Below are positions 1-12,165 of a stretch of 64,000 bases of DNA, in pieces. Origin of the DNA: Brachypterus glaber (Eukaryota > Arthropoda > Insecta > Coleoptera > Kateretidae); assembly GCA_958510825.1 (NCBI GenBank), contig OY294051.1:32863667-32927666 (forward strand), given 5' to 3'. Each line of letters starts with the position of its first letter. The stretch's first letter is position 1. The notes under the pieces are model-generated. The model was not told the DNA's origin. It worked only from the letters and a program-made list of their open reading frames with translations, and did not search any database. The position numbers and the translations under genes were made by a program.

Positions 1-668
1 TTTTAACAAAGAAAACCTTTAAAAATAACATTGTTTAATTTACTTAAAATTTATCGCCTTTGTCCATTTTTTCGAACTGACGTATGTTTCGACCATATTA
101 AAAAACAATTAAAATCGCGATAGCCTTGAAACTGACTTTTCGCAAATCACTGGCATCTTTATTAAATAACAAAAATAAAACACCCTATTTTAGATGCATG
201 GTTTTTAATTTTTATTTTATCTACCTACCTAAATAATGTTAGTCGTGCAAAAAGTAGTGTATATACCTCAGGACTAAAGGTGGCTGTTTTAGTCCCTTTT
301 AGTCATGCAGCGGGACTAAACCCGCCAGTTTAGTCCCTTGGCATATAAATAATTATTAGTACTGTGCGATTATAAAGTGCCGAACAGTTTGAAAAGAAAA
401 TACTCTTCGTTTGAAGCCACTCCTCTGTTAGAGTTGTGCGCGACAAGCCCAAAAGCTTTCTTGCATTTTACTTTACTCATCGCTAATGCCAGTTTTGCAT
501 TAAAAAGTGTTCGGCACTTTATAATCGCACGGAATATTTAGTACGGATATCTTATTAATTAAGAAAATTATCCAGTTTTTTCAAAACTAGAGCCAATTTG
601 TGGAAACGGGCTTAGGTTAGTGTTCAGGGGAGCCATATGAATTAATATGTTCATATTAATTTTTCTAG
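1..668 (+). other. HACL1 intron (3' part)
   Basis: AT-rich sequence upstream of the first visible HACL1 exon, ending in the acceptor TTTTCTAG at 661-668. I see no coding sequence in it. It contains a small inverted-repeat element (364-530, listed separately) and short self-complementary GGGACTAAA motifs around 271-343. The exon that precedes this intron lies outside the window. Confidence 0.7.
364..530. repeat. MITE-like element with 23-bp terminal inverted repeats
   Basis: The left end (364-386, starting GTGCGATTATAAAG) and the right end (508-530, ending CTTTATAATCGCAC) are perfect inverted repeats of 23 bp about 120 bp apart. The interior has no coding potential. I could not find a convincing target-site duplication, so no superfamily is assigned. 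Confidence 0.6.
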
Positions 669-910
669 GTTGGTCCAGGTTTTGCTATAGCAGCAGCGTT
701 ATATTGTAGGCATTACCAACCTAATAAAAGAGTGATTTGCGTGGAAGGGGATTCCGCTTTTGGATTTTCTGGGATGGAAATAGAAACAATGGAACGCTAC
801 AAATTACCAATTACAATTATTGTTGTAAATAATTCTGGAATCTACTCTGGAATGGATGAGGAATCATTTAAGGATATTCAGTCGGGAGAAATAAATGACA
901 TAACAAAAAT
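669..910 (+). CDS. HACL1: 2-hydroxyacyl-CoA lyase, penultimate coding exon
   Basis: Peroxisomal thiamine-diphosphate (ThDP) enzyme of fatty-acid alpha-oxidation. It cleaves 2-hydroxyacyl-CoA to formyl-CoA and an aldehyde one carbon shorter. The exon gives 80 codons plus two bases. The frame reads a GPGFAIAAA segment, then [20 protein letters not shown] and [14 protein letters not shown]. This is the GD(x)n-NN ThDP/Mg-binding motif of this enzyme family in its HACL1 form. The start is fixed by the acceptor AG at 667-668 and the end by the donor GTAAGA at 911. The last codon is split (AT|G) and completed by the next exon. Only about the last quarter of the usual roughly 570-residue protein is in the window; the N-terminal exons lie upstream. 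The strong, continuous match to the family makes this an intact gene end. Confidence 0.93.
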
Positions 911-1313
911 GTAAGAATTTTTGCAAATTATGTAGGAAAAACCGTCCAGAAAAAGAGCATAAAGCTCAATTATTCGAACTTTTCAATTAAAAATTTACAA
1001 CTTCTTTATCATATCCAAAAAAACATCAGCTCCGCATCGTTGCCAAATACTGCATTGGTATCAGATGCCAACTACAAAAAAAAAAAATTACATCTATACC
1101 GTACTATTACAGCTAGCAACTGGCAATAAAATCCAACTTCTTTAACTTACCAACTTTTTTTAGGTGGTTGATAATTTCATGAAGTAAGAATACAAAACTT
1201 TGCAATTCTATAAAAAAACAAATTTTAGATTTTTAAATGCCAATTTTTAATTTATGAATTTTGAATTATTTTTATGTTATTTTTCCAGCCTTAAAATGTT
1301 TGTATTTTTTTAG
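911..1313 (+). other. HACL1 last intron
   Basis: A 403-bp intron with donor GTAAGA and acceptor TTTTTTTAG (AG at 1312-1313). It is AT-rich with a run of A at 1074-1087. Nothing else is recognised in it. Confidence 0.85.
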
Positions 1314-1533
1314 GACCCCAACAACCAGTTTGACTTACGCTACTAGATATGATAATATGATGCAAATGTTTAACAAAAAGGGATTTTTCTGTAAAACTGT
1401 ACCAGAGATCAAAAAGGCCATGGAAGAAGCTTTAAAAATAACAGATGGGCCCACTATTATTAATATTATCATTAGCCCAGAGGCTGACAGAAAACCGCAA
1501 ACATTTAACTGGTTAACTGAATCAAAGTTATAA
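1314..1533 (+). CDS. HACL1: 2-hydroxyacyl-CoA lyase, last coding exon with PTS1 signal
   Basis: C-terminal 72 codons plus stop of the lyase begun in the exon at 669-910. The first base completes an ATG codon split by the intron. The protein then reads PTTSLTYATRYDNMMQMF, a middle part GFFCKTVPEIKKAMEEAL, and GPTIINIIISPEADRKPQ, all typical of the HACL1 C-terminus. It ends in ...LTESKL followed by TAA at 1531-1533. The terminal SKL is the canonical type-1 peroxisomal targeting signal read by the PEX5 receptor, in keeping with the enzyme's location in peroxisomes. Frame and splice sites agree across the intron, with no sign of decay. The gene is convergent with the CDK5 activator, about 8.8 kb from its 3' end. 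Confidence 0.93.
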
Positions 1534-2820
1534 ACATGTGTGAGTTTATGGTACGATTTAACGCAACTAAGAAGACAAATTATTTACACCTGCCCACAAA
1601 AAAAAGTTAAATTTCTATTAACAAAACTACATTTTTCTTAGGTAATTTTGTGCGCTAAAAACGAATTTGATAATGAAAAATCTAGCTTAAACAAAAATAC
1701 GAAAAATTTAGAGGGATTTTTACTAAATTAGAAAAACGATAGGCATTAAAAATGTCTTATGGGAATTTTTATATATTATTTATTTATATAAACCGCGGTA
1801 GAGAAGTCTATTATAGCCTCATATTCTTATATCCCTATGGCCCTCGATACTACGCATCTCGGGATACATGGTAACGCTTTTCAATACAAAATCGTGGCAA
1901 AATTCATGGGTTCCGAGCCATAAGACATTTCCAATGTAAAAATGTAGTCTGGTTAAGAGTAATAAACAATTTTTTTTGTTGGCCTGTTTATTATTACAAA
2001 AGAGCGCAGGTTTATGATAGTTAATATTTTTTTTCTGTTAGCTCGGGGGTAAATAAACCATAATTTATTCTATTTTCAATACATGATAAAAACGATGGGT
2101 TGCAAAGATGTAACAACCAATTTCTACACACATAAAACAGGGTGGTTGATTTTACTATAGGTATGCGCAAATGTCTTTCGGTCCCATTTCAATAATTGTG
2201 TTTTAAGAATATTATTCAAAAAATTAAAATAGTGGGTATATTATTATTTTGAGTTAAAATGACATATATTTGGGCATATGAGTATAACTAGCTATATTCA
2301 TGGAATAGTTTTCAATTCATGTGTGCATCTTTAAGGAAAAAAATTCACTTAGCTTAAAAAGCAAAGAATGCATTTTGTTTTTATATCAAAATAAAATTGT
2401 ATTTTTTATTAGGTTAAGGGTTATTCAATAAACAAATATTTAAATTAATACCTACATTTATTTTTATCGATCAAAAATCACTTCACAATATCACTCACAA
2501 CATATTAAACAAAAACGTTTTTCAATTTTATATAACATTTTATCCTTTTAAATAAAATTTATCACCATTCTTGTCAAATCTTATTTGACCAAAATTAAAC
2601 TAGACAGTATTATAAATAGAATACGAGGGTTAGACAAAATCAACTGACTTATTTAGGTATCTATAGTCCCTCCAGTCATGCGTGATAGTAAGAGACGCGG
2701 CCTGTTTTACACTACAGAGCGCTTGAAAATCTACATGCATAGAGATAAAGAAGATTGCATAAATTGTAGTGTATCAAAAATTTAACAAATGTCGGTACTG
2801 TTTTCCTGCATATTTTACCG
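1534..2820. other. HACL1 downstream region, no gene seen
   Basis: HACL1 3' UTR and intergenic DNA. An AATAAA lies at about 1962, but I cannot say which polyadenylation signal is used. A stretch near 1789-1830 resembles part of the dispersed repeat seen at 14391 and 41090 (the TAGAGAAG...TATAGCCTC hairpin). No gene is recognised. Confidence 0.5.
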
Positions 2821-2924
2821 GGCCTATCCAGAGATCCTTATAACAAGCATAGTACATAAGAATGCGATGCCGTGATTGGCTTGATCGGATTCTTATGTAA
2901 CATGCCTGTGCCTCTGGATAGGCC
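2821..2924. repeat. Inverted-repeat element with GGCCTATCCAGAG ends
   Basis: GGCCTATCCAGAG at 2821-2833 is repeated as its reverse complement at about 2912-2924. The interior carries ACATAAGAATGCGATGCCGTGATTGG-like sequence. Related interior sequence occurs near 13570-13660 and 23066-23125, so this is a small dispersed family. Confidence 0.5.
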
Positions 2925-5144
2925 TTGTCATTGTAACCTAAAAATTTGACGTTTTGATTGTTTTCAATATAATTTACGTTTGTACAATATGTTAATATGG
3001 ATAATATGTGAATGTATGAAGAATATACCAAAAAATAAACTTTTTCAATAGTTTTAACGACCACTCGTTGTGAAAAAATGTAAACAAATATCTCAATATG
3101 TTATAGTCTAAAAGGTACGTGTTTTTAACCAATCATATGGCCTAAAAATCGCGGGAATTTTAAAACTACTATCTTGCATGAATGGATGGATGGACCATAG
3201 GTGGCCTACCTACCTACCTACCTACCTGAGATAGGTATTTTAAAGAAGTAACTGTCAATCTCAAAATATATGGTATTCCAATACGATTTCGTGATGAAAA
3301 TGTTAAAGTTAAAAAACTTATGCTTAATTTAATGTAACTATCCTTACTTTGACCAAATATTACCTTAAATTAAGCATATATTGTAAATACATGTACCATA
3401 ATCTTCTACACAATTTAAGTCCGTTAAAATCCAAAACTTTACAAAATTTAGTGGTGAAATACAAATTGTATTTTTATAATAGGTGATATAAAAAATGCAC
3501 CCTATGGCTAAGATTTCTGAAAATACTAATTATTATTTGCATTTTTTCTAGAAAATCTAAACACAAGGAACAATTAAAAAGTAAAATAATTTTTGATGAT
3601 TATAAATTATTGCTCTATTTTTTTTGTAAAATGTTGTATTTTAATTTTGATATTGTATACCCCTCGTATTGGTCAACAATAATATTATAATAAAAATAAC
3701 AAGCATACACAACAAAAAAAATGACTAGAACAGTATACTCATCCATGTTACAAGGGACAGTCAAAATGTAGCTATACGAGGTACATACACAAAAAACGTA
3801 CAGTTAAACCAACAATGCCGTTTTTGTTATGATCAGATTAACCATATGCTATGTTTATTAAGCATTCGTATGATTGAACCATGAACCATTTTATAGTCAC
3901 CACAGCTATATTTTATTTTTAAATCCAGTATTTTTGTGGTTAAGCCAACCATAATAAAAAAAAAACAGTATGTTTGGTCAACTATAAGATTTTTTGTGTA
4001 TACATTTTAATCACCCATATTGCTAAGAATTTTATACAACAGAAGAAAAAACATAACATTTTTAATAAACATTCTTTCTATAACCATGGCAAGTAAGAAA
4101 GTTAACTTACATTTTACAGTTACGGTTATGTTACGTAAATTTGTTTTAAAAAATTCTTAATGCCTATTTTTCTCATCTCACGAGGTACCTTCAAAAGTAA
4201 TGCATTTTACACAGATATTTTTGCATTGAAAACATGATGCAAACGTAACAGTGTAATGCATTTAAGGTATTTTCTACTAGGGTGGTCCTATTTTTTATTT
4301 TGGTTTCACCCTATTCTGCTACATGTAGAATCTACATTACTACAATTAGTAATGTAACTTTACGGCTTAATAATAATATTGCACTAAAAAATATAATTTT
4401 GTTACATTTTTTACTGTGATATTATTTTTACGATTTTTTTTTTCGATAATGACTAAATTACTTATTTTTCTAATGGTTAATTTAATCCCAATTTATTTCC
4501 ATTAAGTTAAAGATTAAATAATATTTAATTATTTAAATACGATTGTTTTAAACATTTCTTTCCTGTTATTTTCTCTATAGACAAAATAGTCATTGGCTAA
4601 CAGCCAAGCACGTTAACATCAAGTGGTGACACGTGATACGTAGTTCAAAAAAGTCCAATGCCACGTCAAATCATTTAAGAATTAAACTTACTTTTAAAAA
4701 AAATTGTCTGGTTAAATTATTATATTCTTACATTTTAGAAAATATTCATACTTATCGGCAACGCCGCTCATATGCTGATTGGCAACAGTGAAAAATTCCC
4801 CCTTGATTTTAAAATTGGACACGTTTATTTGCCAGTGTTAGTACTTGGTGTAGAATTAATTTGGCTAACGCTAATTACCGGTATTTTTTTTTCTTTTACC
4901 AGTAGTTTGTAAATTTGGTCAACCAACCTTACTTTCAATTGACTTTTTTATAATAACCAGACCCCGGAACTAATATGACAAATAAAAAAATACAGGATCG
5001 CACTCGTATCAATATACAATATATCAATACAGTTGATAGATATTGTTTTATCTTAGTAACTAACTGATATGTAATATATTTGAGAAAAATGCTAACTTTG
5101 AGAATAAAAGTAATATTTTTTATTAAATTATAATTTAACAACAC
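2925..5144. other. Intergenic, no gene seen
   Basis: AT-rich non-coding DNA. There is a short tetranucleotide run (TACC)n at about 3206-3227. Repeated ACCATA/ATGG-type motifs occur at 3740-4000. No exon-like open frame is recognised. Confidence 0.5.
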
Positions 5145-5388
5145 TGTTTTTGTAAGTATGTTGATTTATATTTAAAGAATACAATTTTTTTTTAGATTTT
5201 TTAAGTGCCATTTTTTTGCTATAATTTTTTTTTTAAAGGCCAAAAAACGGTGGAGACTTCTATACTGAATAATATCTCGTTTTTTTTTTTATGGCGACCA
5301 CCGTTTTTTGATGTTATGGCAAAAATGACAAAAATCTAAAAAAAAAAAAAATCTAAAAAAAAATTAAATATAAACATACCTACAAAAT
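5145..5388. repeat. Foldback element
   Basis: The outer ends TTTGTAAGTATGTTGATTTA (from about 5148) and their approximate reverse complement at 5362-5388 form terminal inverted repeats. Inner inverted pairs are AAAAAACGGTGG (about 5243) with CCACCGTTTTTT (about 5299), and TTAGATTTTTTAAG with its complement near 5330. Almost the whole element can fold back. There is no coding capacity. Confidence 0.55.
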
Positions 5389-6271
5389 TTCACAATATTT
5401 TTTTCTTTCTATAAAAAAATGTGAAAACAAAATATTTTTAAAAATCGAAGGTAGAAAGACTTCCTTTAGCCAATGATCGCGTTTATTGTATTGATTCTTA
5501 AAATTCGTTACCTTCATGAATAAATCCATTACATTAACGATATTTCATTAATTAAATAAAATTAACGTTAATATAATAAATAAATGTTAAGCACTGGTAT
5601 GCTAAAACTTTCTTTGCTGCATTTCATCGGCTCAAAATGAATAAAATTTTTGTTGATATTACGTATACGCGTACACTTTTAGCAGTGTAGGCAATATCTT
5701 AATATTTAAATTATTAAATATTCAAAATATTTAAAAAATGGAAACTTTTTTAAGGATTAAACAACTTTTTAACACTATATGGATTGCACTTCCCGGCCAA
5801 ACGGTAGTATTTTTTGTACTACTTATAATAAATTTCTAAATCAAAAAATAAATTTAATATTAAATAATATAAGTTATAACCAGTGGTCGGCTAGAATAAT
5901 TCATTTACTGGGGGCTTTTGTGACAAAATGGAAAAATTTCAAAAGTATTTTTCAATTTTTTTTATATTCCAAATGACTTGCTATGGAGTGTCGACATGAA
6001 ATAACGGTTAGTGAAATGTAATTTGAAATATCTATTTAATTTAAAAATTAGTTTTTTTTATTATTCTGTTGAGAACTCCCGGTAAATGAATACCTAGATC
6101 CGAGCATTTGTTATTATATAACGTTACAGCTCGTGCTTTTAATCTGTCTTCTGAAGTTAAAAAAATATGGAAGAAATTTGAGATGTTTACATGAAAAGGT
6201 ACCTACCCTATGATATGAAGTTAAAATTTCTATCAGTGATTTACTGTAGAATTGTTATTTATGTAAGTATA
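5389..6271. other. Intergenic, no gene seen
   Basis: AT-rich sequence with short random open frames only. No repeat ends or conserved protein segments are recognised. Confidence 0.45.
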
Positions 6272-6273
6272 CC

Positions 6274-6324
<51 letters not shown>

Positions 6325-6328
6325 CTGT
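6272..6328. repeat. (CTGT)n microsatellite
   Basis: About fourteen copies of the tetranucleotide CTGT, with one C substitution near the right end (GTCCGTCTG). Confidence 0.95.
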
Positions 6329-6487
6329 ATGTACATTTTCCTGCCTGTCTTCTTTTTAATTTAATGCAGATTACTTCACCAAGTGCACATTAGTTCTTTA
6401 TAATATGCTAGCATCTTTTCGTGCAAATATCACAATTAAGATTTATACTAAACAATAACTAAAAATAAATTATATATAACCTATTGA

Positions 6488-6600
6488 AAATGACGGGTCT
6501 GCGCGGGTATAAATGTTGCATAGACCGGACTTGAGCGGGTGAATTTCATCCGCTCAAGTCCGGTTTATGCACCATTTATACCCGCCCAGACCCGTCATTT
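6488..6600. repeat. Perfect-type hairpin, about 54-bp arms
   Basis: AAATGACGGGTCTGCGCGGG... reads into a centre at about 6544 and then back as ...CCCGCCCAGACCCGTCATTT, with only a few mismatches. The arms are GC-richer than the surroundings. It is a short foldback with almost no loop, probably a solo MITE. Confidence 0.8.
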
Positions 6601-8327
6601 CAGCAGGGTAGACTTAAAATTGTTATTTCTAAATCAGCAAGAATAAAGGTCGTTTTACATAAGATACATGTTACGGATATCATGTGAACAGACCTTTAGG
6701 TTTATGTTAAATGGTATGTAAAATTTTTCAATGAACACAGTTTTTAACTAGTTTCTCTCTCCCTAAAGACTAGAATATATATTTTTTAAATTATTTTTGC
6801 CATCGTTAGAGCAAAAAAAAATACATTTACAAAATTTTTACTCCGTTTTCGCAACATTTCCTAAAAATTGTTCCCAACTTAACATTGATATAATATAAAA
6901 AATTGAAAATTTAAATTATATTTTTTTAAATAAGTCGCTAAAAGGCATCAGAAATTTTATCCTATCAAAGCGAATTCCGTAAATTCAAAATTTAGAAAAA
7001 TCTAATCTTAGGTATATTTTTCTATTAAAAAGGTACAGCTTTCATAAAAGTCTACAAAACTATAGTCTTGAGCAGATTTGACTTTCTTATTACCGTATAC
7101 GCGTATCAGTCAAAAGTCAAAAAAAAAATAGTATAAGGCATATAATTCATTTCAATAAAAATATAGCTAGGTTTTATTTTCATAATTTATATTATATCAA
7201 TATTATCGATCCTAAATAAATATAATAAGTATGCTAAAATATTTTTTTGTATATTTTTTCTATTATCACTAAATTTCACGTTCAAAAATCTACATTAATA
7301 CAATAATAATTATAATTATTATTACTATTTTATTAATTTTCTATAAACCAAAACTTATCCACGGATAAAACAAATTTTCTAAAATTTTCTACATCCATTA
7401 TTTTTCGTACGCTTCTAATTTTTAATACGTTAAAAATGTCAAAAAAAAAATATCTAAATTTTATACAAATCAATTTATTTAATTGAAGCCTTTATGCGAA
7501 AAAGAGATCAAAATAAATTACCAAGAGTTTCATTTCATACGGTTGTTTTAGAGCTCTAGAGGTATGAAAAAGTGACTTTCGAACTTAAATTACGTATTAA
7601 CCTATTTTGCTTCATTCCGATTATCATAAAAATGTATTTTTTTTAAATGATGGCAGTCACATGTGTGTTGTAAGACAAATTTCATATTTTACAGGAAAAA
7701 ATGGCATTTTAAATAGCCTATTTTTATATCTTTATATATCTAGGAAGAAAAGAATATATTTTCTGCGTTTACTTTGCTGCACGAGTTGTCAGCCGAGGGC
7801 AGCAACAAGACAAGGAAGAAAATGATCCTTTACTTCTAGGATATACAACTGCTTTTTTACCACCTGTATAGAAGGTAAACACATGTTTAGTATTTAAAGT
7901 TAAAAACATTAAGTTATTATGAAATAAACATGTAGGCACTTTCTATGAAGGTCGTAGAAAAAATATATTACACTACTGAACACTTTAATTGCATGTTTCA
8001 CAGATTTATAAAAAAGAGTCCTAGTTAAAATAGAAATATTTATTCTTTCGAATAGGACTAGCTTGCAAAATTTGAGTTTTCCATGCATACAACACACAAA
8101 AAAAACGTCCGTTTTATTGATTAATTTACCAACGTATTATAGTCAATATTTTATTTAACAATATTTTATGTCAATTTAATTATACATTGGTTAATTTAAA
8201 AATATGATGGTTCAATTAACCATATGGTATGTTTTAATATTTACAACTAAACCATAGAGTTGTTGATATCGGAATACATCTTAATTCAACCATACGGTTG
8301 GAATGACTATGTGGTATAGTTATACTA
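6601..8327. other. Intergenic, no gene seen
   Basis: AT-rich sequence with no recognised gene or element ends. Short open frames at 7607-7825 and 7909-8097 show no family resemblance and are treated as chance. Confidence 0.45.
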
Positions 8328-8330
8328 TAA

Positions 8331-9042
8331 GGGGCTGTCTATATATTACATAACGCGCCTAGGGGGGGGGGGGGTGTTGGAGAAATTGTTACAGTTTGTG
8401 ACAGGGGGGGGTCTAGGTAAACGTTACGTAACGAAATTTAATAAATTTAATGTTTATTTCCTAAGCTTGTCAGATGTATTTTTATTTCAACATAAATTAC
8501 TATTTAGTTGCCCATAATTCCCTTTTTCACACAAAAATTGACGAAACTATGCATATTTAAATAATATTGTAATCAGTAAAAAAACTGTTGACATTGATAT
8601 TAAAAAAAAATCTTACGACCCTGTTCTTGCGTGATCTTGCCGATGAATCATCGGCGATGATACATTTTCTCGCGGAATGTGAACACCAATGTGTGTACTA
8701 TTTTGTGTACCTGTGCATAAACAATACACGTGTTATATGTGACACTCAGTGTAAAAAGTAGTATTTTTTCCCTGTGTGATATTGATTATGAATATTTTTT
8801 TAAAGTTTGAGTGATTTTTTGGTGTAAATTTTTTTTAAGGTTATGTTATACTATATTTTAGATTCAAGTTTGTTTTGTCGACAAAAACGAATCAATAGCG
8901 AGAATACAGTTAAATTTATTGCGAAACAAAAATTTTATATTGTTACGCGTTACACAGGGGGGGGGGGTAAATGTGACAGTTAGTTAACAGGGGGGGGTCA
9001 ATTTTTTTGAAAAATTGCGTTACATAATCTATGGATAGCCCC
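8331..9042. mobile_element. PIF/Harbinger-like non-autonomous element, TAA target duplication
   Basis: The terminal inverted repeats start GGGGCTGTC at 8331 and end GATAGCCCC at 9042, each followed inward by a TTACATAACGCG-type segment. The element is flanked on both sides by TAA (8328-8330 and 9043-9045). A 3-bp TWA target duplication with G-rich ends is characteristic of PIF/Harbinger. The 712-bp interior has long G runs at 8350-8364, 8404-8410 and 8957-8966 and no transposase. Relatives in the window are at 15027, 36298, 36689, 40087 and 42552. Confidence 0.75.
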
Positions 9043-9326
9043 TAACAAACGAGATAGCTGGCTTAAACATTTTTTTCTGTGTATATTTCGCAAGTTTTTG
9101 CAGGCTAGAATATTTCCTCCTAATATGGCCTTTATTCTAAACTATCCTAGCGTAAAGGCCATAACTATCCCAAAGATAAAATTGAGGCGTTTATTTTTAA
9201 AATTCAATTTAATTATCAATACAGGTTGTCTAAAAACTTTCCTGTCAAATAGAAACCCCAGATACTAGACATCATTTTATGTTGATTTAATCAAAATAAG
9301 ATTTATTCAAAAACCTAAGGTAGCTA

Positions 9327-9444
9327 CAACGAACTAATAACTCTTCTCTCTAAAATACGAGTACCGTTAATATAAAGTATCGCCAACATCTCGGTTTGTT
9401 TGTAAAAAGTCCAAACAAAACATCTTATTGCATAAATAAACGCC

Positions 9445-9477
<33 letters not shown>

Positions 9478-9645
9478 GTAGGTGTATTCAGGCCTGAACA
9501 ATAACAGTTACCAGTAACTGTTATTGTTGTCTCTGTTAGAACAAAGCTGTGCGAGTAAGACAGACAAATGTATATGTTGGCTACGTTTTTGTCAGTTTTT
9601 ACAAATGAAATGCCTACTCTAGAGAGAAGAGTTGTTAGTTCGTTG
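9327..9645. mobile_element. hAT-like MITE with 8-bp target duplication
   Basis: The ends CAACGAACTAATAACTCTTC and their complement (9620-9645) form about 26-bp inverted repeats with one mismatch. GGTAGCTA stands immediately outside both ends (9319-9326 and 9646-9653), a perfect 8-bp duplication as made by hAT transposases. The interior holds an (ATT)n run (about 9448-9476) and a short AACAGTTACCAGTAACTGTT palindrome. Confidence 0.85.
9448..9476. repeat. (ATT)n microsatellite
   Basis: About nine uninterrupted ATT triplets inside the hAT-like MITE. Confidence 0.9.
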
Positions 9646-9653
9646 GGTAGCTA

Positions 9654-10322
9654 GGCTCTTTGAAAATGGTGGCCTTACTTCAATTTGTTTTAAGTATCTC
9701 AAAAAATACATTATTTAAAAATTTTAAACTAAGCTACTGTACATTTTCTATAACGAGATCACAAGTATCTTATTTGGGTGGGGGGCAATAGGTATTTTAA
9801 ATTATAATTTTGTATCTTTCAATTTTTGACATCTGTTATGTCAAATTTTAAAAACTTTTTAGATTTTTTTATAATGTGTTTGAAGTCGCTAGGATGCACC
9901 GGTTTCGAGAAAAATCAATTTATACTTTTTGTGTTTTTTGCATAAAATCCCATGTACATTTTTTTGATATATATATATATATATATATATGAAAAAAATT
10001 GACGTTGCGCTATCTTCAAATAGCTCTAACTGCAGTAGGAAGCACTTTTGGATAAAGGTAACTTAGGTTAAATGAATATAAAATCACGTCTAGTATCTGG
10101 GGTTTCATTTGACAGGAGATTTTTTGAACACCCTGTATACATATTGATTGATTTTATGTCTTCTAGTTTTTCTGAACAGCCTAAATTATACATTTAAAAT
10201 CCAGTAGTCTTTGATTAAAAATGTTGTCAAAATATGTAATTTGTTTAAACAAACTTTCAAACTTGACAAGGAATGGCAGGTGTTTCAGCCATTTTAAGTT
10301 TAACTATTGTTATATCCTTACG
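9654..10322. other. Region 3' of the CDK5 activator
   Basis: Holds a (TA)n run at 9968-9990 and otherwise AT-rich sequence that probably includes the CDK5 activator 3' UTR (- strand). A CACCCTGTATAC motif near 10127, common in arthropod repeats, is present. No separate gene is seen. Confidence 0.5.
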
Positions 10323-10715
10323 TCAAGCCATCGCAGTGCCGGTATTACAGGAAACTACGGGTACCGTCTGACACGCCATAGCAGACATACTAGCAGTTAA
10401 ACTAGCTATACCACAAGCTTTCAGTTCTGTGAAGATTTCAGTGAAGAAACCAGGTTCTGAGTTTATTCTTAACATGTGTGAAGACAGTCGGTTAACTATT
10501 TCCAAACATCTGTCCCAGAATTTTTCTTTGCAGTCCTCCACGAGGAATGGTTTGAGGGGGTACGATATTTCATTGCCCATGTAGGAATAGGATAGGTATA
10601 AACACGTAAGGACTACGGCTTGGAGGTCCTGTTCGCTGTCGATGTCTTCTTCGACGAGTTCTCGGACCAACATGTAGACGAAAACTACGTTGGCTGGGTT
10701 TATGAAGGCTACATC
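10323..10715 (-). CDS. Cdk5alpha: CDK5 activator (p35 type), last coding exon
   Basis: Encodes the C-terminal 130 residues of a p35/Cdk5alpha-type activator of cyclin-dependent kinase 5. The protein starts [20 protein letters not shown] and continues with [40 protein letters not shown] and a FTELKACG segment. This is the cyclin-box-like fold that binds CDK5 and holds its activation loop without phosphorylation. The acceptor (AG at 10717-10716) falls exactly before the Asp that follows GWQ in the family, and GWQ ends the exon at 62437. The stop is TGA at 10325-10323. The open frame is intact and well conserved; the last ~25 residues (poly-Ala/Thr-like) are less so. Confidence 0.95.
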   Translation of the reverse strand, partial: DVAFINPANVVFVYMLVRELVEEDIDSEQDLQAVVLTCLYLSYSYMGNEISYPLKPFLVEDCKEKFWDRCLEIVNRLSSHMLRINSEPGFFTEIFTELKACGIASLTASMSAMACQTVPVVSCNTGTAMA

Positions 10716-10717
10716 CT

Positions 10718-12165
10718 GGAAAAAAAATCAATTTAAGGAACTTTCTTACATAATAATCCTAAAAATTTATTTATTTTTTAATATTTTCGCAGTTATGCTA
10801 AAGTTGTCCTTTCATCCGGAAAGTTGGCAAAATTGAATTGAAGGGGGATAATACCACAGTTCATAATAATATCAGTTGCAAGCAGGCCAACTGCCCTTTG
10901 TGGACCACCGGATTATAGTGACTTCCGGACCACTACCCCAAGTAGCATAAGTAGCTATAAATTCTCTCTCACTACGTCATCCTTGTCAAATTAAAGCCAG
11001 CTTGGCTGTAATAGCTTTCTATAAACGAGATGTGCAGAGGTTGTGCGATAGTATTTGGCCAATTTAGGAGAGTCAGTACATAGTTGCTGTGCGGGTTTCA
11101 CAGAATCTGGAAAATCCGTTTTAGAAAGGTCCTAAAGATAGACTACAGCTATATTCTGTATTTTCGTTTGGACTTATAAATGTTTTTATAAAAATTTAGG
11201 GAATTTAATAATATATTGTCATAAACTTTGTTCTAGAAATATCTTTGTTAGATGAAATAACAATATATTATTTATTGTGATAATAAATGGACTTTTATGA
11301 ATCGTTTGATAAATAATTTAAGTTTAAGATATTATTGTGGCGACGCTATTACACCAAATTGATTATAGCTATTACAGTGGATGTAAAGTGTTAAGAACAA
11401 CTTAATAAAAAATCCTAAATACAGGAAACTAAATTACCGAAATAAAGCTAAAAGCTGGTTTAAAATGCGGTGTACAGCCAATTTAAGCTGTAAAATCTAA
11501 GCGCAAGATACTGTCGACAGATTCTTGCTCAAAAATTGTAACAGATACTTCGTCAAGATTCTTGGACAAGTCTTTTCAGTGCATGTACCTAATGGTGTTG
11601 GAACAAAATGTCTAATTTTATAATTTTCCATCTCTATTATGTAAAGTGCTCTTTCTACAATAGGATAGGTAATAGAATATTATTCTCTATCTAGATCTAT
11701 AGAGCACTGAAGTACGTACCTATGTACTTAGCTAGCTTTATGCATAGTAGGTACAGTATAGACGTAAAAAAGGTTTCATATTTACCTGTGTCTATAGACT
11801 CTGGAATGTTGACAGTATTTTATATTTCTAGAGTGTATTTGATTTTCCATACAAAAGCTGAATTAAATTCATTTTTCTTTTTTTTTATGAAATACCAAAT
11901 AAAGCTGAGATAAAAGTGCTTCAGTGCTCACATTATTCTGCATAGAGTAAATATTTCTCTTTTGGCAGAAAGAAAATACGAAATATATACATAGTATGCA
12001 TATTATATTTTATCTACACTGCCGCACAGTAAATTCCGGACACCTAAAAAATTGACATTTTTTAAATTCAAATATTTCGAAAACTAATTAATGGATTTTA
12101 CTGATTATTTTTTTGTTTTTAAGCTTAAAAATTCTCTACTTTTGTTTGTTTTAACAATGATTAAA
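10718..12165. other. Intron, nothing recognised
   Basis: AT-rich intron sequence. A weak hairpin lies around 11635-11715 (GTAAAGTGCTCT...AGAGCACT). No genes or clear element ends are seen. Confidence 0.45.

Noticed and set aside
6272..6328. CTGT repeats as a possible CRISPR-like or minisatellite array
   Set aside because: Simple tetranucleotide microsatellite without spacers.
7543..7555. GTTTTAGAGCTCT resembles the start of a Cas9 crRNA repeat
   Set aside because: Single occurrence in animal DNA, with no repeat array and no cas genes; coincidence.
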